Shown here: piece after piece, positions 1 to 9,127 of the stretch
How positions within the stretch are numbered: the stretch's first letter is position 1
Layout: every line of letters starts with the position of its first letter
The notes under the pieces: model-generated
The model's database searches: none
What the model saw: only the letters and a program-made list of their open reading frames with translations
Told to the model about the DNA's origin: nothing
Assembly: GCA_937916395.1 (NCBI GenBank)
Contig: CALFTN010000033.1
Span: 1 to 64,000 of the forward strand
Direction: 5' to 3'
DNA: 64,000 bases
Source of the DNA: an uncultured Clostridia bacterium
GTDB lineage: Bacteria > Bacillota > Clostridia > Oscillospirales > Acutalibacteraceae
Translations under genes and position numbers: made by a program

Positions 1-15
1 ACCACGCTTACGCGC

Positions 16-178
16 GGTCCCCCTCTCTTCGAAGAGAGGCGTTTTATAAAAACAACTACATTCTCTCATTTATATTAAATGAAAGAATGTAGTTTTTGTT
101 ATCTATATTTAATTATAATCAAGTCCGTAGGACTTCCGAAATTCCGAATTACGCATTACGCATTCTGCATTACTTATC
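16..178. repeat. Composite intergenic element, copy 1
   Basis: Order on the plus strand: an 18-bp palindrome with TTCGAA at its centre (22-39), TATAAAAACAAC, a long hairpin (54-94), a T tract, an AT linker ending in AATTATAATC, a mini-hairpin AAGTCC-gta-GGACTT (121-135), then degenerate 7-bp repeats (132-173; for example GCATTAC). Bases 16-64 are identical to 10783-10831. Related copies lie at 10783-10946, 15266-15499, 21863-21947 and 41545-41666. It sits just past the 3' end of engB. No protein is encoded. Confidence 0.8.
54..94. terminator. Bidirectional terminator-like hairpin of repeat copy 1
   Basis: 18-bp stem with one mismatch (54-71 with 77-94), loop ATATT. TTTTT follows on the plus strand, and the preceding A-rich stretch gives a T tract on the minus strand, so it could end engB transcription (minus) and anything arriving from the left. 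Confidence 0.65.
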
Positions 179-206
179 GGGCGACCACAGGTCTGCCCCT
201 ACAGTT
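178..206. repeat. GACC-GGTC hairpin repeat, copy 1
   Basis: 29-bp unit folding as GGG.GACC-aca-GGTC..CCC. A second copy at 42263-42291 matches 24 of 29 bases and keeps both stems. The engB stop codon (199-201, minus strand) lies inside it. Confidence 0.65.
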
Positions 207-786
207 CTGCATGCTTCTCAAGAATTGCTTTAAGTGTTTCAACTCCGTCGCCTTTCTCTGATGAAAAAGGAATAATGGTTAAGTCGTCGCCGAATTCTTC
301 TAATTCTTTGCGAAGTCCGTCAACACGCTCTTTATACTGTGTTTTATTGAGCTTGTCACTTTTTGTAGCGGCAACTATGAATGGTATTTCACATTCTTGT
401 AAGAAGCGCATCATAATGTAATCATCTTCGGATGGTTTATGGCGCATATCTACAAGTTGAACTACAAGCTTTAAGTTTCTTGGCGTTTGAAAGTAGCCTT
501 CCATCATTTCTGCCCAGCGACGTTTTTCGCCTCTTGCTACCTTTGCGTAGCCATAGCCTGGCAAATCGACAATTCTTACATCTTCAGTTCTGTAAAAATT
601 AATTGTGATTGTTTTACCAGGTACCGACGAAACACGTGCTAAATTCTTACGGTTAAAAAGCTTATTGAGCATTGAAGATTTACCGACGTTTGACCTACCG
701 GCAAATGCAATTTCTGTTACAGTTGACTCTGGGATTTGTGAAAGCGTACCAAAAGCCGCTTCAAATTCAACTTTATTAAAGTTCAT
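199..786 (-). CDS. engB: Ribosome biogenesis GTPase EngB (YsxC/YihA)
   Basis: A 195-residue GTPase of the TRAFAC Era/EngA group needed for assembly of the large ribosomal subunit. The G motifs are all visible: G1 GRSNVGKSS (30-38), G2 Thr59, G3 DLPG (74-77), G4 TKSD (141-144) and G5 SSEKG (175-179). Length is normal for the family. ATG start with AAAGGGG about 10 bases upstream. It follows lon by 18 bp and is the last gene of the tig-clpP-clpX-lon-engB run, an order seen in other Firmicutes. Its TAG stop is supplied by an intergenic repeat. Confidence 0.97.
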   Translation of the reverse strand: MNFNKVEFEAAFGTLSQIPESTVTEIAFAGRSNVGKSSMLNKLFNRKNLARVSSVPGKTITINFYRTEDVRIVDLPGYGYAKVARGEKRRWAEMMEGYFQTPRNLKLVVQLVDMRHKPSEDDYIMMRFLQECEIPFIVAATKSDKLNKTQYKERVDGLRKELEEFGDDLTIIPFSSEKGDGVETLKAILEKHAEL

Positions 787-804
787 CTTTTTAAATCCCC
801 TTTC

Positions 805-3219
805 TCAACAACAGATTGTAGTTGTTGCTTCTTCTTTTGACTCTTGAATTTCAACAACCTTATTTTTACTCTTAGGGGATTTACGTGGCTTAGTCAACGC
901 TAAATTCAAAACCTCATCAAGAGTTGAAACTGGTATAAATTCAATATTCTTTTTAACTACCTCGTCAACCTTTTCTAAGTCTGGCACATTATCCTGTGGA
1001 ATTAAAACTGTTTTCATTTTGTTTTTATATGCCGCCATAGATTTTTCTTTTAAGCCACCTATTGCTAACACGTTACCACGCAAAGAAATTTCACCAGTCA
1101 TAGCAACTGTAGGTTTTACAGGTCTGTTTGTAAGTGCCGACACGAGTGCGGTAGTCATAGTAACACCAGCAGAAGGGCCATCCTTTGGCACTGCACCCTC
1201 TGGGGCGTGAATATGAATGTCTTTATTCTTATAAAAATCAGGGTCAATACCTAATTCATTTGCTCTGCTTCTTACAAAGCTCACTGCAATTTTTGCAGAT
1301 TCTTTCATAACGTCGCCTAAAGAACCAGTAAGTTCAATTTTACCAGTACCCTCTAAAATTGATGCTTCAATCTGCATAATCTCACCACCGACTTTAGTCC
1401 ACGCAAGACCATTGACTGCACCAATCATATTGTCTAAAGAAAGGTCTGTTTCTTTATATTTTCTTGCCCCTAAAAATTCTTCAAGATTTTCAGGTGTAAC
1501 GCTGATTTTGCCCTCAAAACCATCTGCAAATTTAACTGCACATTTTCTCAAAACCTTAATAATAACTCTTTCTAACGTTCTGACACCAGCTTCTTTTGTG
1601 TAGCCATCTATAATGAGTTTTAAAGCAGAGTCACTTATTGAAACCATTTGTGAAGTCATATTGAAGTTTTTAAGTTGTTTTGGTAAAAGATGCTTTTTAG
1701 CAATTCTAAACTTCTCTTCAGCGGTATAGCTATAAAGCTCAATAATCTCCATCCTGTCGTAAAGCGGACTGGGAATTGAAGAAGCATCGTTTGCAGTAGT
1801 AATAAATAAAACCTTGCTTAAATCAAACGGAACGTCAATATAATGGTCAACGAATGTGTTATTCTGCTCACCATCAAGCACCTCTAAAAGTGCTGATGAT
1901 GGGTCGCCTTTGTAGTCGTTACCCAATTTATCTATTTCATCAAGCAAAATAAGTGCATTAGTAGAGCCAGCCTGCTCAACTGCAGAAATAATTCTACCAG
2001 GCATAGCGCCTATATAAGTTCTTCTATGACCACGAATTTCTGCTTCATCGTGAACGCCACCGAGAGAAATTCTGGCATAATTTTTATTCATTGCTTTTGC
2101 AAGTGATTTTGCAATTGAAGTTTTACCAACACCAGGAGGACCCACAAGACAGAGAATTTGTGAGTTAACATTTTCTGAAAGCTTTTTAACTGCAATTAAC
2201 TCAACAATTCTTTCTTTAACCTCATCTAAACCATAGTGGTCTTTATCTAAAACCTTTCGTGCTTTAGAAAGATTTAAAGAATCTTTTGTTTCTTTATTCC
2301 AAGGTAAGCTTAACACTCTATCTAAATATGTACGTGTTACATTTGCCTCTGAACTACTGCTTGAAAGCTTTAAAAGCCTGTCTGCTTCGTCAAGAAGCTT
2401 CTTTTTATATTTATCCTCAAGTGGCAGAGCATTGATTTGTTCTTTATATTTCTCTGATTCTTCTTCTGGTGACTCTTCACCATTTAATTCTTGTGAAATG
2501 ACCTTTAATTGCTCACGAAGGAAATAATCCTTCTGATTTTTATCCATTCTGTCGTGAACTTCATTCTGAATTCCCAATTGTAAAGAAAGAATTTCTGTTT
2601 CTTTAATGAGAATACTGCAAAGTCTTTCTGCCCTTTTTATTGGGTTTAATTCACTCAAAAGGTCTTGCTTGTCAGGGAACATCAATATAGTGTTGCTTAC
2701 TATATAGTCAGTTAAAAGTGCAATATTATCCTCTGTATGAACTGTCATTTCAACATCTGGAGAAATGCGTGGAAGATATTCTGCATAATCGTCAAACAAA
2801 TCTCTTAAGGTTCTGACTAAAGCTTCAGAATATGCAGCATCAATCTTTCTTACAGGCTTTTCATTTATTTCAGTAACAACAGCCTTTAAAATTGGCTTTG
2901 TTCTTACTGTTTCAACTATTGTTGCTCTGTATTTACCCTCAACAACAACTCTTAATACATCAGTATTAGGAAGCTTTATAACCTGCTTAACCTCTGCTAC
3001 AACACCAATTTTATTAAGGTCAGAAAATTCTGGATTTTCTATTTCTGCATCTAATTGGGCAACAAGAAAAATCTCACCGGTTGTATTTAACGCTGCTCTT
3101 ATTGCAGAAATTGACTTTTGTCTGCCGACATCAAAATGTAATGTCATTTTAGGGAAAACTACCACGCCTCTCATTGCGAGAACGGGAAGCGAAGTAGTTA
3201 CTGTGTTTTTATTATTCAT
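805..3219 (-). CDS. lon: ATP-dependent protease La (Lon)
   Basis: Cytoplasmic AAA+ serine protease of 804 residues that degrades misfolded and regulatory proteins. N-terminal substrate-binding LON domain about 10-205, helical region to about 330, AAA+ module with Walker A GPPGVGKT (360-367) and Walker B LILLDEIDK (423-431), then the protease domain with catalytic Ser683 in GPSAG and Lys726; their 43-residue spacing matches E. coli Lon. The last 20 or so residues are lysine- and threonine-rich and end in two cysteines, beyond the usual end. ATG preceded by AAAGGA. Lies 11 bp after clpX. Confidence 0.98.
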   Translation of the reverse strand: MNNKNTVTTSLPVLAMRGVVVFPKMTLHFDVGRQKSISAIRAALNTTGEIFLVAQLDAEIENPEFSDLNKIGVVAEVKQVIKLPNTDVLRVVVEGKYRATIVETVRTKPILKAVVTEINEKPVRKIDAAYSEALVRTLRDLFDDYAEYLPRISPDVEMTVHTEDNIALLTDYIVSNTILMFPDKQDLLSELNPIKRAERLCSILIKETEILSLQLGIQNEVHDRMDKNQKDYFLREQLKVISQELNGEESPEEESEKYKEQINALPLEDKYKKKLLDEADRLLKLSSSSSEANVTRTYLDRVLSLPWNKETKDSLNLSKARKVLDKDHYGLDEVKERIVELIAVKKLSENVNSQILCLVGPPGVGKTSIAKSLAKAMNKNYARISLGGVHDEAEIRGHRRTYIGAMPGRIISAVEQAGSTNALILLDEIDKLGNDYKGDPSSALLEVLDGEQNNTFVDHYIDVPFDLSKVLFITTANDASSIPSPLYDRMEIIELYSYTAEEKFRIAKKHLLPKQLKNFNMTSQMVSISDSALKLIIDGYTKEAGVRTLERVIIKVLRKCAVKFADGFEGKISVTPENLEEFLGARKYKETDLSLDNMIGAVNGLAWTKVGGEIMQIEASILEGTGKIELTGSLGDVMKESAKIAVSFVRSRANELGIDPDFYKNKDIHIHAPEGAVPKDGPSAGVTMTTALVSALTNRPVKPTVAMTGEISLRGNVLAIGGLKEKSMAAYKNKMKTVLIPQDNVPDLEKVDEVVKKNIEFIPVSTLDEVLNLALTKPRKSPKSKNKVVEIQESKEEATTTICC

Positions 3220-3230
3220 AATTAAATCCT

Positions 3231-4523
3231 TTATGATGCTTGTGTTTCGTCTTTAATAGTTTTTCTTGCTATAATTGGTTCTGATTTTCCATCAACAACA
3301 TCAGCAGTAATTTTAATAACATCTACTGTTGGGTCTGATGGAGCAGAATACATTACAGGAACAAGAATTTTTTCCATTAATGCACGAAGACCTCTGGCAC
3401 CAGTCTCTTTTTCAATAGTTAATTCTGCAACTCTTCTTACTGCTTCTTCTGAGAAATCAAGAGTTACGTTATCCATTTTGAAGAGGCTCTGATACTGCTT
3501 GAGAAGTGCATTTTTAGGTTCTGTAATTATGCTGACAAGTGCATCAACATCTAAATCTTTTAATGAAGTAATAATTGGAATTCTGCCGACTAATTCAGGA
3601 ATAAGTCCGAATTTTACAAGGTCCTGAGTTACAACCTTTGACATAATATCCATTTGTTTTAAATCTGTTTTTGAACGGATTTCGCTACCGAAACCGAGCA
3701 CATTTTTGCCAAGACGTTCTTCAACTAATTTTTCAATACCAGCAAAAGCACCACCACAGATAAAGAGAATTTTTGAAGTATCAATCTGAATAAACTCTTG
3801 CTGTGGATGTTTTCTGCCACCTTGTGGTGGAACGTTTGCAACTGTGCCTTCAATAATCTTTAAAAGTGCTTGCTGAACACCCTCACCACTAACGTCACGT
3901 GTTATTGAGGTGTTTTCGCTTTTTCTTGTTATTTTGTCAATTTCGTCGATATAGATAATACCCTTTTCAGCTTTTTCAATCTCAAAATCGGCTGCTTGAA
4001 TAAGCCTCAAAAGAATATTTTCAACGTCTTCACCAACATAACCAGCTTCGGTTAAGGTTGTGGCGTCTGCAATAGCAAAGGGAACATCAAGAATTTTGGC
4101 TAATGTTGAAGCAAGTAAAGTTTTACCAACACCTGTGGGACCTAATAAAAGCACATTACTTTTACCGATTTCAACATCTGCGTCCCCACCCTTATAAACT
4201 CTTTTATAATGGTTATAAACAGCTACAGACAAAACCTTTTTTGCTTCTTCCTGACCAATTACATACTCGTCAAGCTTTTCTTTTATCTCCATTGGTTTTG
4301 GAAGAACAGTTTCTTTGTTTTTGCCTTTTGTTGCCTCATCTATCGCTCTTTCAACATCCTCAGGGTTAATTCCCTCAATAATCTGCAAGCAAAGGTCAAC
4401 ACACTCGTCACATATATATACACCAGGACCTGCTATAAGACGCTGAACTGCGCTTTGTGATTTACCACAAAACGAACAGCGTACGCTTGAATTAGATGTA
4501 TTTTTATTATCATCTCGTGCCAA
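3231..4523 (-). CDS. clpX: ATP-dependent Clp protease ATP-binding subunit ClpX
   Basis: AAA+ unfoldase that feeds substrates to ClpP. The N-terminal zinc-binding domain has Cys16, Cys19, Cys38 and Cys41; Walker A is GPTGVGKT (128-135) and Walker B is IIYIDEIDK (189-197). 430 residues, normal for the family. The start is TTG at 4523, chosen because GGAGG lies 8 bases upstream and the protein then begins with the expected short tail before the zinc finger. Lies 43 bp downstream of clpP, so ClpX and ClpP are probably made together. Confidence 0.98.
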   Translation of the reverse strand: MARDDNKNTSNSSVRCSFCGKSQSAVQRLIAGPGVYICDECVDLCLQIIEGINPEDVERAIDEATKGKNKETVLPKPMEIKEKLDEYVIGQEEAKKVLSVAVYNHYKRVYKGGDADVEIGKSNVLLLGPTGVGKTLLASTLAKILDVPFAIADATTLTEAGYVGEDVENILLRLIQAADFEIEKAEKGIIYIDEIDKITRKSENTSITRDVSGEGVQQALLKIIEGTVANVPPQGGRKHPQQEFIQIDTSKILFICGGAFAGIEKLVEERLGKNVLGFGSEIRSKTDLKQMDIMSKVVTQDLVKFGLIPELVGRIPIITSLKDLDVDALVSIITEPKNALLKQYQSLFKMDNVTLDFSEEAVRRVAELTIEKETGARGLRALMEKILVPVMYSAPSDPTVDVIKITADVVDGKSEPIIARKTIKDETQAS

Positions 4524-4566
4524 CTAAAGCACCTCCGAATATTACCCTTTTATTAGTTTTTATCTA

Positions 4567-5148
4567 TTATCTCTTGTCGAGAATTTTATCAACAATGCCG
4601 TATTCTAAAGCATCTTCTGCAGTAAGCCAGTTGTCACGCTCTGTATCAATAGCAACCTGTTCAATTGGCTTGCCTGTGTTTTCAGCAAGAATTTTGTTTA
4701 AACGTTGCTTTGTTCTCTGAATGTGGTCTGCTGCAATAAGAATTTCTGTTGCCTGACCCTGTGCACCACCTGATGGCTGGTGAATCATTACTTCTGCATT
4801 AGGGAGAATGTAACGCTTGCCTTTAGCGCCTGATGAAAGCAAGAATGCACCCATAGATGCTGCCATACCCATACAAATAGTAGAAACGTCGCATTTAATA
4901 TATTGCATTGTATCATAAATTGCAAGACCAGCAGAAACAGAACCACCTGGGCTATTGATATAAAAGCTTATATCTTTTTCAGGGTCCTGACCCTCAAGAT
5001 AAAGAAGCTGAGCAACAATAACAGATGCTGTTGCGTCATTCACTTCATCAGAAAGAACAATAATTCTATCATTTAAAAGTCTTGAATAAATATCGTAGGA
5101 ACGCTCACCACGATTAGTTTGTTCTACAACGTAAGGAATAAGTGCCAT
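4567..5148 (-). CDS. clpP: ATP-dependent Clp protease proteolytic subunit ClpP
   Basis: 193-residue serine peptidase forming the tetradecameric chamber of ClpXP. Catalytic triad visible as Ser98 (GMAASMGA), His123 (MIHQPSGG) and Asp172 (TERDNW). ATG start with AGGAGG 7-8 bases upstream. It sits between tig and clpX; a hairpin in the gap to tig may partly separate the two. Confidence 0.98.
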   Translation of the reverse strand: MALIPYVVEQTNRGERSYDIYSRLLNDRIIVLSDEVNDATASVIVAQLLYLEGQDPEKDISFYINSPGGSVSAGLAIYDTMQYIKCDVSTICMGMAASMGAFLLSSGAKGKRYILPNAEVMIHQPSGGAQGQATEILIAADHIQRTKQRLNKILAENTGKPIEQVAIDTERDNWLTAEDALEYGIVDKILDKR

Positions 5149-5230
5149 AATAATTTCCTCCTAAACTTTGATTGTTTTTAATTATTGGAAAAGAAATGAG
5201 AAAATATTCAATTTTCTCTCTATTACAAAA

Positions 5231-5260
5231 CCGTCGCAGCACTTTGTAGAACTGCGACGG
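5231..5260 (-). terminator. Hairpin between tig and clpP
   Basis: 9-bp perfect stem CCGTCGCAG/CTGCGACGG (5231-5239 with 5252-5260) and a 12-base loop. On the minus strand only TTTTG follows, so it is probably a weak terminator or mRNA-stabilising hairpin that sets the tig:clpP ratio. Confidence 0.5.
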
Positions 5261-5279
5261 AATTACAGGGCGAAAAGAA

Positions 5280-6707
5280 TTATTCAGCCTTAGCTTCTTC
5301 TGTCTTTTTCTTTGAAGTTGTTTTTTTAGCAGCTGGTTTCTTTTCTGCTGTTTCTTTTTTAGCAGCTGGTTTCTTAGCTGGTTTTTCTGTTGCTTCTGAA
5401 GCATCAGCTTCAGCTTTTTTCTTTGCAGCACTTGCTTTAGCATTGTCTTTAACAATATCCATAGCTTTTCTGCAACCAAGGTCTGCCTTAACATCTTCTA
5501 CTGGTACATATTTCTTAACTTCTTCAAGCTTCATACCATAAGAATCAGCGTAAGTCTTGAGTTCTGTTTCAACATCTTCGTCAGAAATCTCAATTTTTTC
5601 GAGTTCAATAATCTTTTCAAGAGCAAGGCGAAGTTTAACTTGTTTTTCTGCACCGTCTTTGTAGCTCTGACGTAATGTAGCAATATCCATACCTGTGTAT
5701 TGCATATACATATCAAGGCTCATACCCTGCATTTGAAGACGATAGTTATATTCATTAACCTGATTGTCGATTTCTCTTTCAATCATAGCATCTGGAATTT
5801 CAACAACTGTGTTTTCAATAAGCTTTTCCATTATGCCACTTTCGAATGCACGGTCAGCATCAGCTTCTTTTCTTGCTTTGATTTCTTCTTCAAGATTTTT
5901 TTCGTAATCTGCAATTGTGTCGAACTCACTAACATCTTTAACGAATTCATCGTCATATTTAGGAAGTTCTTTTTTCATAATTTTATTAAGCTTTACTTTG
6001 AATACTGCAGGTTTGCCAGCAAGTTCTTCAGCACCATAAGCTTCTGGGAATGTAACGTTAACGTCAAATTCGTCGCCTGTTTTCTTACCAACAATCTGGT
6101 CTTCAAAGCCATCAATAAATTGACCTGAACCGAGTTCGAGGTTGTGATTTTCACCTTTACCACCCTCAAAAGCTTTACCATCCATAAAGCCTTCGAAGTC
6201 GATAACTGCTGTGTCGCCCTTTTTAGCTGCTCTGTCTTCAACAGTAACCATTTTTGCATCTCTTTCGAGTGCAGCGTTAACAGCATCTTTAACTTCTGAC
6301 TTTTTAACTGAAACTTTTTCTTTTTCAGCTGTAAGACCTTTATATTTTTTTACTTCTGCTGAAGGCTTAACAACAACCTTAAGCTTTACTGTGAAGCCGT
6401 TTTCATCGAGTGAAACGATTTCATCATCAAAAGGAGCAGCAACAGGAACAATACCTGCTTCTTTTGCAGCCGCATCAAAAAGCTCTGGGTATTCTGCATC
6501 AATAGCGTCATACCAGAAAACTTCTTTACCATAATAAGTTTCAATAATGTGTTTTGGAGCTTTACCTTTACGGAAGCCTGGCACATTATATCTACCCTTA
6601 TTTTTGTTGTAAGCATTAGAAACTGCCTTTTTGAATTCTTCGCCCTCAAGTGAAATTTCAAGAGCATAAATGTTTGTTTCTGCCTTTTCGCAAGACTTTA
6701 AACTCAT
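5280..6707 (-). CDS. tig: Trigger factor (ribosome-associated chaperone and prolyl isomerase)
   Basis: Binds the ribosome exit tunnel and shelters nascent chains. The N-terminal ribosome-binding domain carries the signature GFRKGKAP (44-51); the FKBP-type isomerase domain spans about 155-245, and the helical C-terminal domain runs to about 425. 475 residues is longer than the usual 430 or so because residues from about 426 form a Lys/Ala/Glu/Thr tail with repeated KKPAAKK blocks, like a histone H1 tail. ATG with AAAGGA upstream. First gene of the proteolysis run. Confidence 0.96.
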   Translation of the reverse strand: MSLKSCEKAETNIYALEISLEGEEFKKAVSNAYNKNKGRYNVPGFRKGKAPKHIIETYYGKEVFWYDAIDAEYPELFDAAAKEAGIVPVAAPFDDEIVSLDENGFTVKLKVVVKPSAEVKKYKGLTAEKEKVSVKKSEVKDAVNAALERDAKMVTVEDRAAKKGDTAVIDFEGFMDGKAFEGGKGENHNLELGSGQFIDGFEDQIVGKKTGDEFDVNVTFPEAYGAEELAGKPAVFKVKLNKIMKKELPKYDDEFVKDVSEFDTIADYEKNLEEEIKARKEADADRAFESGIMEKLIENTVVEIPDAMIEREIDNQVNEYNYRLQMQGMSLDMYMQYTGMDIATLRQSYKDGAEKQVKLRLALEKIIELEKIEISDEDVETELKTYADSYGMKLEEVKKYVPVEDVKADLGCRKAMDIVKDNAKASAAKKKAEADASEATEKPAKKPAAKKETAEKKPAAKKTTSKKKTEEAKAE

Positions 6708-6751
6708 TTCTTAACATCCTTTCAATTGTGAAACAATTAATTAACTTGTTG

Positions 6752-6780
6752 ATTATAGCACAAGTTATAAATAATTTCTA
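6752..6780 (-). promoter_or_regulatory. Probable tig promoter
   Basis: Minus-strand -10 TATAAT (6752-6757) with a weak -35 TAGAAA (6775-6780) and a 17-bp spacer, about 45 bases upstream of the tig start. Confidence 0.5.
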
Positions 6781-6848
6781 CTATTTTTTTACAATTTTCT
6801 TTTATTTTGAAAAAGATTTTGAAATTTTTACCTTTTTTATAAACTCTT

Positions 6849-7541
6849 TCAGATTTTTTCTATAATTTTAGGACAAAAGTTCAATTTATCTGCCGAAACG
6901 AGTGTAAATTTCACACCCTCATACTCTATAAAAGCATTTTCCGGAGCAACAAATCCATGCAAATGCCCAAAATAACAGCGTTTAATGTCATTTTCTAAAA
7001 TAACGTTTAATATTTCATCACACTTTTGTGTAGCAGAAATTGGTGGATAATGCAAAAAAACTACTACTTCACCACCAAGCTTTTTAGCTTCATTAATTGA
7101 AGAACGGAGCCTACCCGCTTCACGAAGAAGAACCTTTTTATCTGCTTCACAAGAGTCGTCATAAAACCAGCCACGAGTACCAGCAACTGAAATATCACCA
7201 ATTCTGTAAGCATTATTATGAAGAATTTTTATTGAACCGAATTCATTCTCGTTTAAAAATGAATTCATTTTATTCATCGTGTTCCACCAATAGTCGTGGT
7301 TACCCTTTAAAATGATTTTATTGCCATTAAGACTTTCTATAAACTGAAAATCTTTTTTAGCACTCTCTAAAGACATTGCCCAGGAAATGTCACCAGGAAT
7401 AACAACAGTATCGTCTTCAGCTACAACATTATTCCAGTTTTTCTGGAGCCTTGTAACGTAATCGTCCCAACCTTTGAAAACATCCATTGGCTTATCTGTT
7501 GAAAACGACAAATGTGGGTCGCCTATAGCAAAAAGTGACAT
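6849..7541 (-). CDS. Metallophosphoesterase (calcineurin-like)
   Basis: 230-residue binuclear-metal phosphoesterase. Metal-binding motifs in order are DPH near residue 8, GDISW near 50, GNHDYWW near 78, a histidine in LHYPP, and GHLHG near the C-terminus. The substrate is not evident; relatives are predicted cytosolic phosphohydrolases. I take ATG at 7541 rather than TTG at 7547, because AGG lies 9 bases upstream and the protein then starts MSLFAIGD as relatives do. It directly follows the thrC stop, implying co-transcription. Confidence 0.85.
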   Translation of the reverse strand: MSLFAIGDPHLSFSTDKPMDVFKGWDDYVTRLQKNWNNVVAEDDTVVIPGDISWAMSLESAKKDFQFIESLNGNKIILKGNHDYWWNTMNKMNSFLNENEFGSIKILHNNAYRIGDISVAGTRGWFYDDSCEADKKVLLREAGRLRSSINEAKKLGGEVVVFLHYPPISATQKCDEILNVILENDIKRCYFGHLHGFVAPENAFIEYEGVKFTLVSADKLNFCPKIIEKI

Positions 7542-7543
7542 AA

Positions 7544-9040
7544 TCAAATACCTAACATATCAAATACAACTTTTGCCATATCATTTTTATCGGCTGTTAA
7601 ATTGAAGCGAACCTGTTTTGCTTTGAGTTCAGCTAATTGTGATGGTGCTTTTTCACCTGAAACTTCTTCTAAAGCATTTACTGTACTGAATTCATCAGCG
7701 TATTCTTTACCACTTTCGTCTACTGCAGAAAGAACTGCTTTTGAAAACTTGAATGGCGAAGCTGTTGAAGCAATAACAACCGGTGTTTTATCACCTGTTG
7801 TTTTAATGTAATCATCACAAACACTTATAGCAACTGCAGTGTGAGTATCTGAAAGATAGTTGTATTTTTTAAATGTTTCGTTAATAGCCTTCTTTGTGCC
7901 ACAATCGTCACAGGTACCGGCAGCGAAAAGCTCCTGAACCTTTGCTTTAACATCTTCTGAAACTGTATATTTACCATCTTTATTAAGAGCAGAGAACCAT
8001 TCGTTTATTGTATCTGAATTTCTGCCACAGAGAAGATATAAAAGTCTTTCTAAGTTACTTGAAATAAGAATATCCATTGATGGTGAATCTGTTGTGAAGA
8101 ATTCACGATTTCTGTCATAAGTTCCAGTTGTGATAAAATCTGTAAGAACCTTATTTTTGTTTGAAGCACAAATGAGCTTATTAACAGGAAGTCCCATTTC
8201 TTTTGCAAAGTATGCCGCTAAAATATTACCAAAGTTACCAGTTGGAACTACAATGTTAATTTTATCGCCAAAAGCAACAGATTTCTGATTTACCATATCG
8301 CAATATGTAGAGAAATAGTAAACAATCTGTGGAGCTAAACGACCCCAGTTTATTGAGTTAGCAGACGAGAAAACAAGGTTGTTTTCTTCGAATTTATTTA
8401 AAATTTCTTTATTTGTAAAGATTGACTTAACACCAGTTTGTGCATCATCAAAGTTACCATGAATAGCACAAACACCAACATTGTTACCCTCTTGTGTTGT
8501 CATCTGGAGTTTTTGCATCGGACTAACGCCATCGTTTGGATAGAACACAAGTATTTTTGTGCCCTCAACGTCTTTAAAGCCTTCGAGTGCCGCTTTACCT
8601 GTATCGCCAGAAGTAGCAACAAGAATTACAATTTCTTTATTTTCTAAATTTTTCTTTGCAGAAACTGTAAGAAGATAAGGCAAAATCTGCAAAGCCATAT
8701 CTTTAAAGGCACATGTAGGACCTTTAAATAATTCAAGGATGCTTACATTATCGTGTAATTTTACTGTTGGTGCTGTATCCTTTGATGAAAACTTACCATC
8801 TTTATAAGCACCCTCTACACAAGAATCAAGCTCTTCTTTTGTAAAATCTGTAAGGTAGAGGCCTAAAATCTTTTTTGCTCTTTCTTTGTAATCTACTGAA
8901 CAGAGAGCTTTGAGCTCATCTAAAGAAACTGTTGGGATTTCAGTTGGGATATATAAACCACCATCTTTTGAAATACCATCTGTAATTGCTTTAGATGCAG
9001 TTACCTTTACAGAATTATCTCTTGTTGATGTGTAAAACAT
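7544..9040 (-). CDS. thrC: Threonine synthase
   Basis: PLP enzyme converting O-phosphohomoserine to threonine. 498 residues, the long form of the family with an N-terminal extension typical of the E. coli/yeast type. The PLP lysine is Lys113 in GPTCAFKDMA, and the phosphate-binding region includes VATSGDTGKAA. ATG with AGGAAG upstream. It has its own promoter and is followed without a gap by the phosphoesterase. No other threonine pathway gene is nearby. Confidence 0.97.
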   Translation of the reverse strand: MFYTSTRDNSVKVTASKAITDGISKDGGLYIPTEIPTVSLDELKALCSVDYKERAKKILGLYLTDFTKEELDSCVEGAYKDGKFSSKDTAPTVKLHDNVSILELFKGPTCAFKDMALQILPYLLTVSAKKNLENKEIVILVATSGDTGKAALEGFKDVEGTKILVFYPNDGVSPMQKLQMTTQEGNNVGVCAIHGNFDDAQTGVKSIFTNKEILNKFEENNLVFSSANSINWGRLAPQIVYYFSTYCDMVNQKSVAFGDKINIVVPTGNFGNILAAYFAKEMGLPVNKLICASNKNKVLTDFITTGTYDRNREFFTTDSPSMDILISSNLERLLYLLCGRNSDTINEWFSALNKDGKYTVSEDVKAKVQELFAAGTCDDCGTKKAINETFKKYNYLSDTHTAVAISVCDDYIKTTGDKTPVVIASTASPFKFSKAVLSAVDESGKEYADEFSTVNALEEVSGEKAPSQLAELKAKQVRFNLTADKNDMAKVVFDMLGI

Positions 9041-9087
9041 TTTAACACTTCCTAAACTTTTTAAAATAAAAATCCATAATCTTAGGT

Positions 9088-9116
9088 ATTGTATAACAAA
9101 TCTCTTTTAAAATCAA
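9088..9116 (-). promoter_or_regulatory. thrC promoter
   Basis: Minus strand -35 TTGATT (9111-9116), 17-bp spacer, -10 TACAAT (9088-9093), about 45 bases before the thrC ATG. Confidence 0.75.
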
Positions 9117-9127
9117 GGGTTTACCGC

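Noticed and set aside
79..261. 60-residue frame over the first repeat
   Set aside because: Covers a terminator hairpin and the heptads, overlaps engB, and has no ribosome site.
5114..5494. 126-residue Lys/Leu/Gln-rich frame
   Set aside because: A shifted reading of the repetitive trigger factor tail that runs on into clpP.
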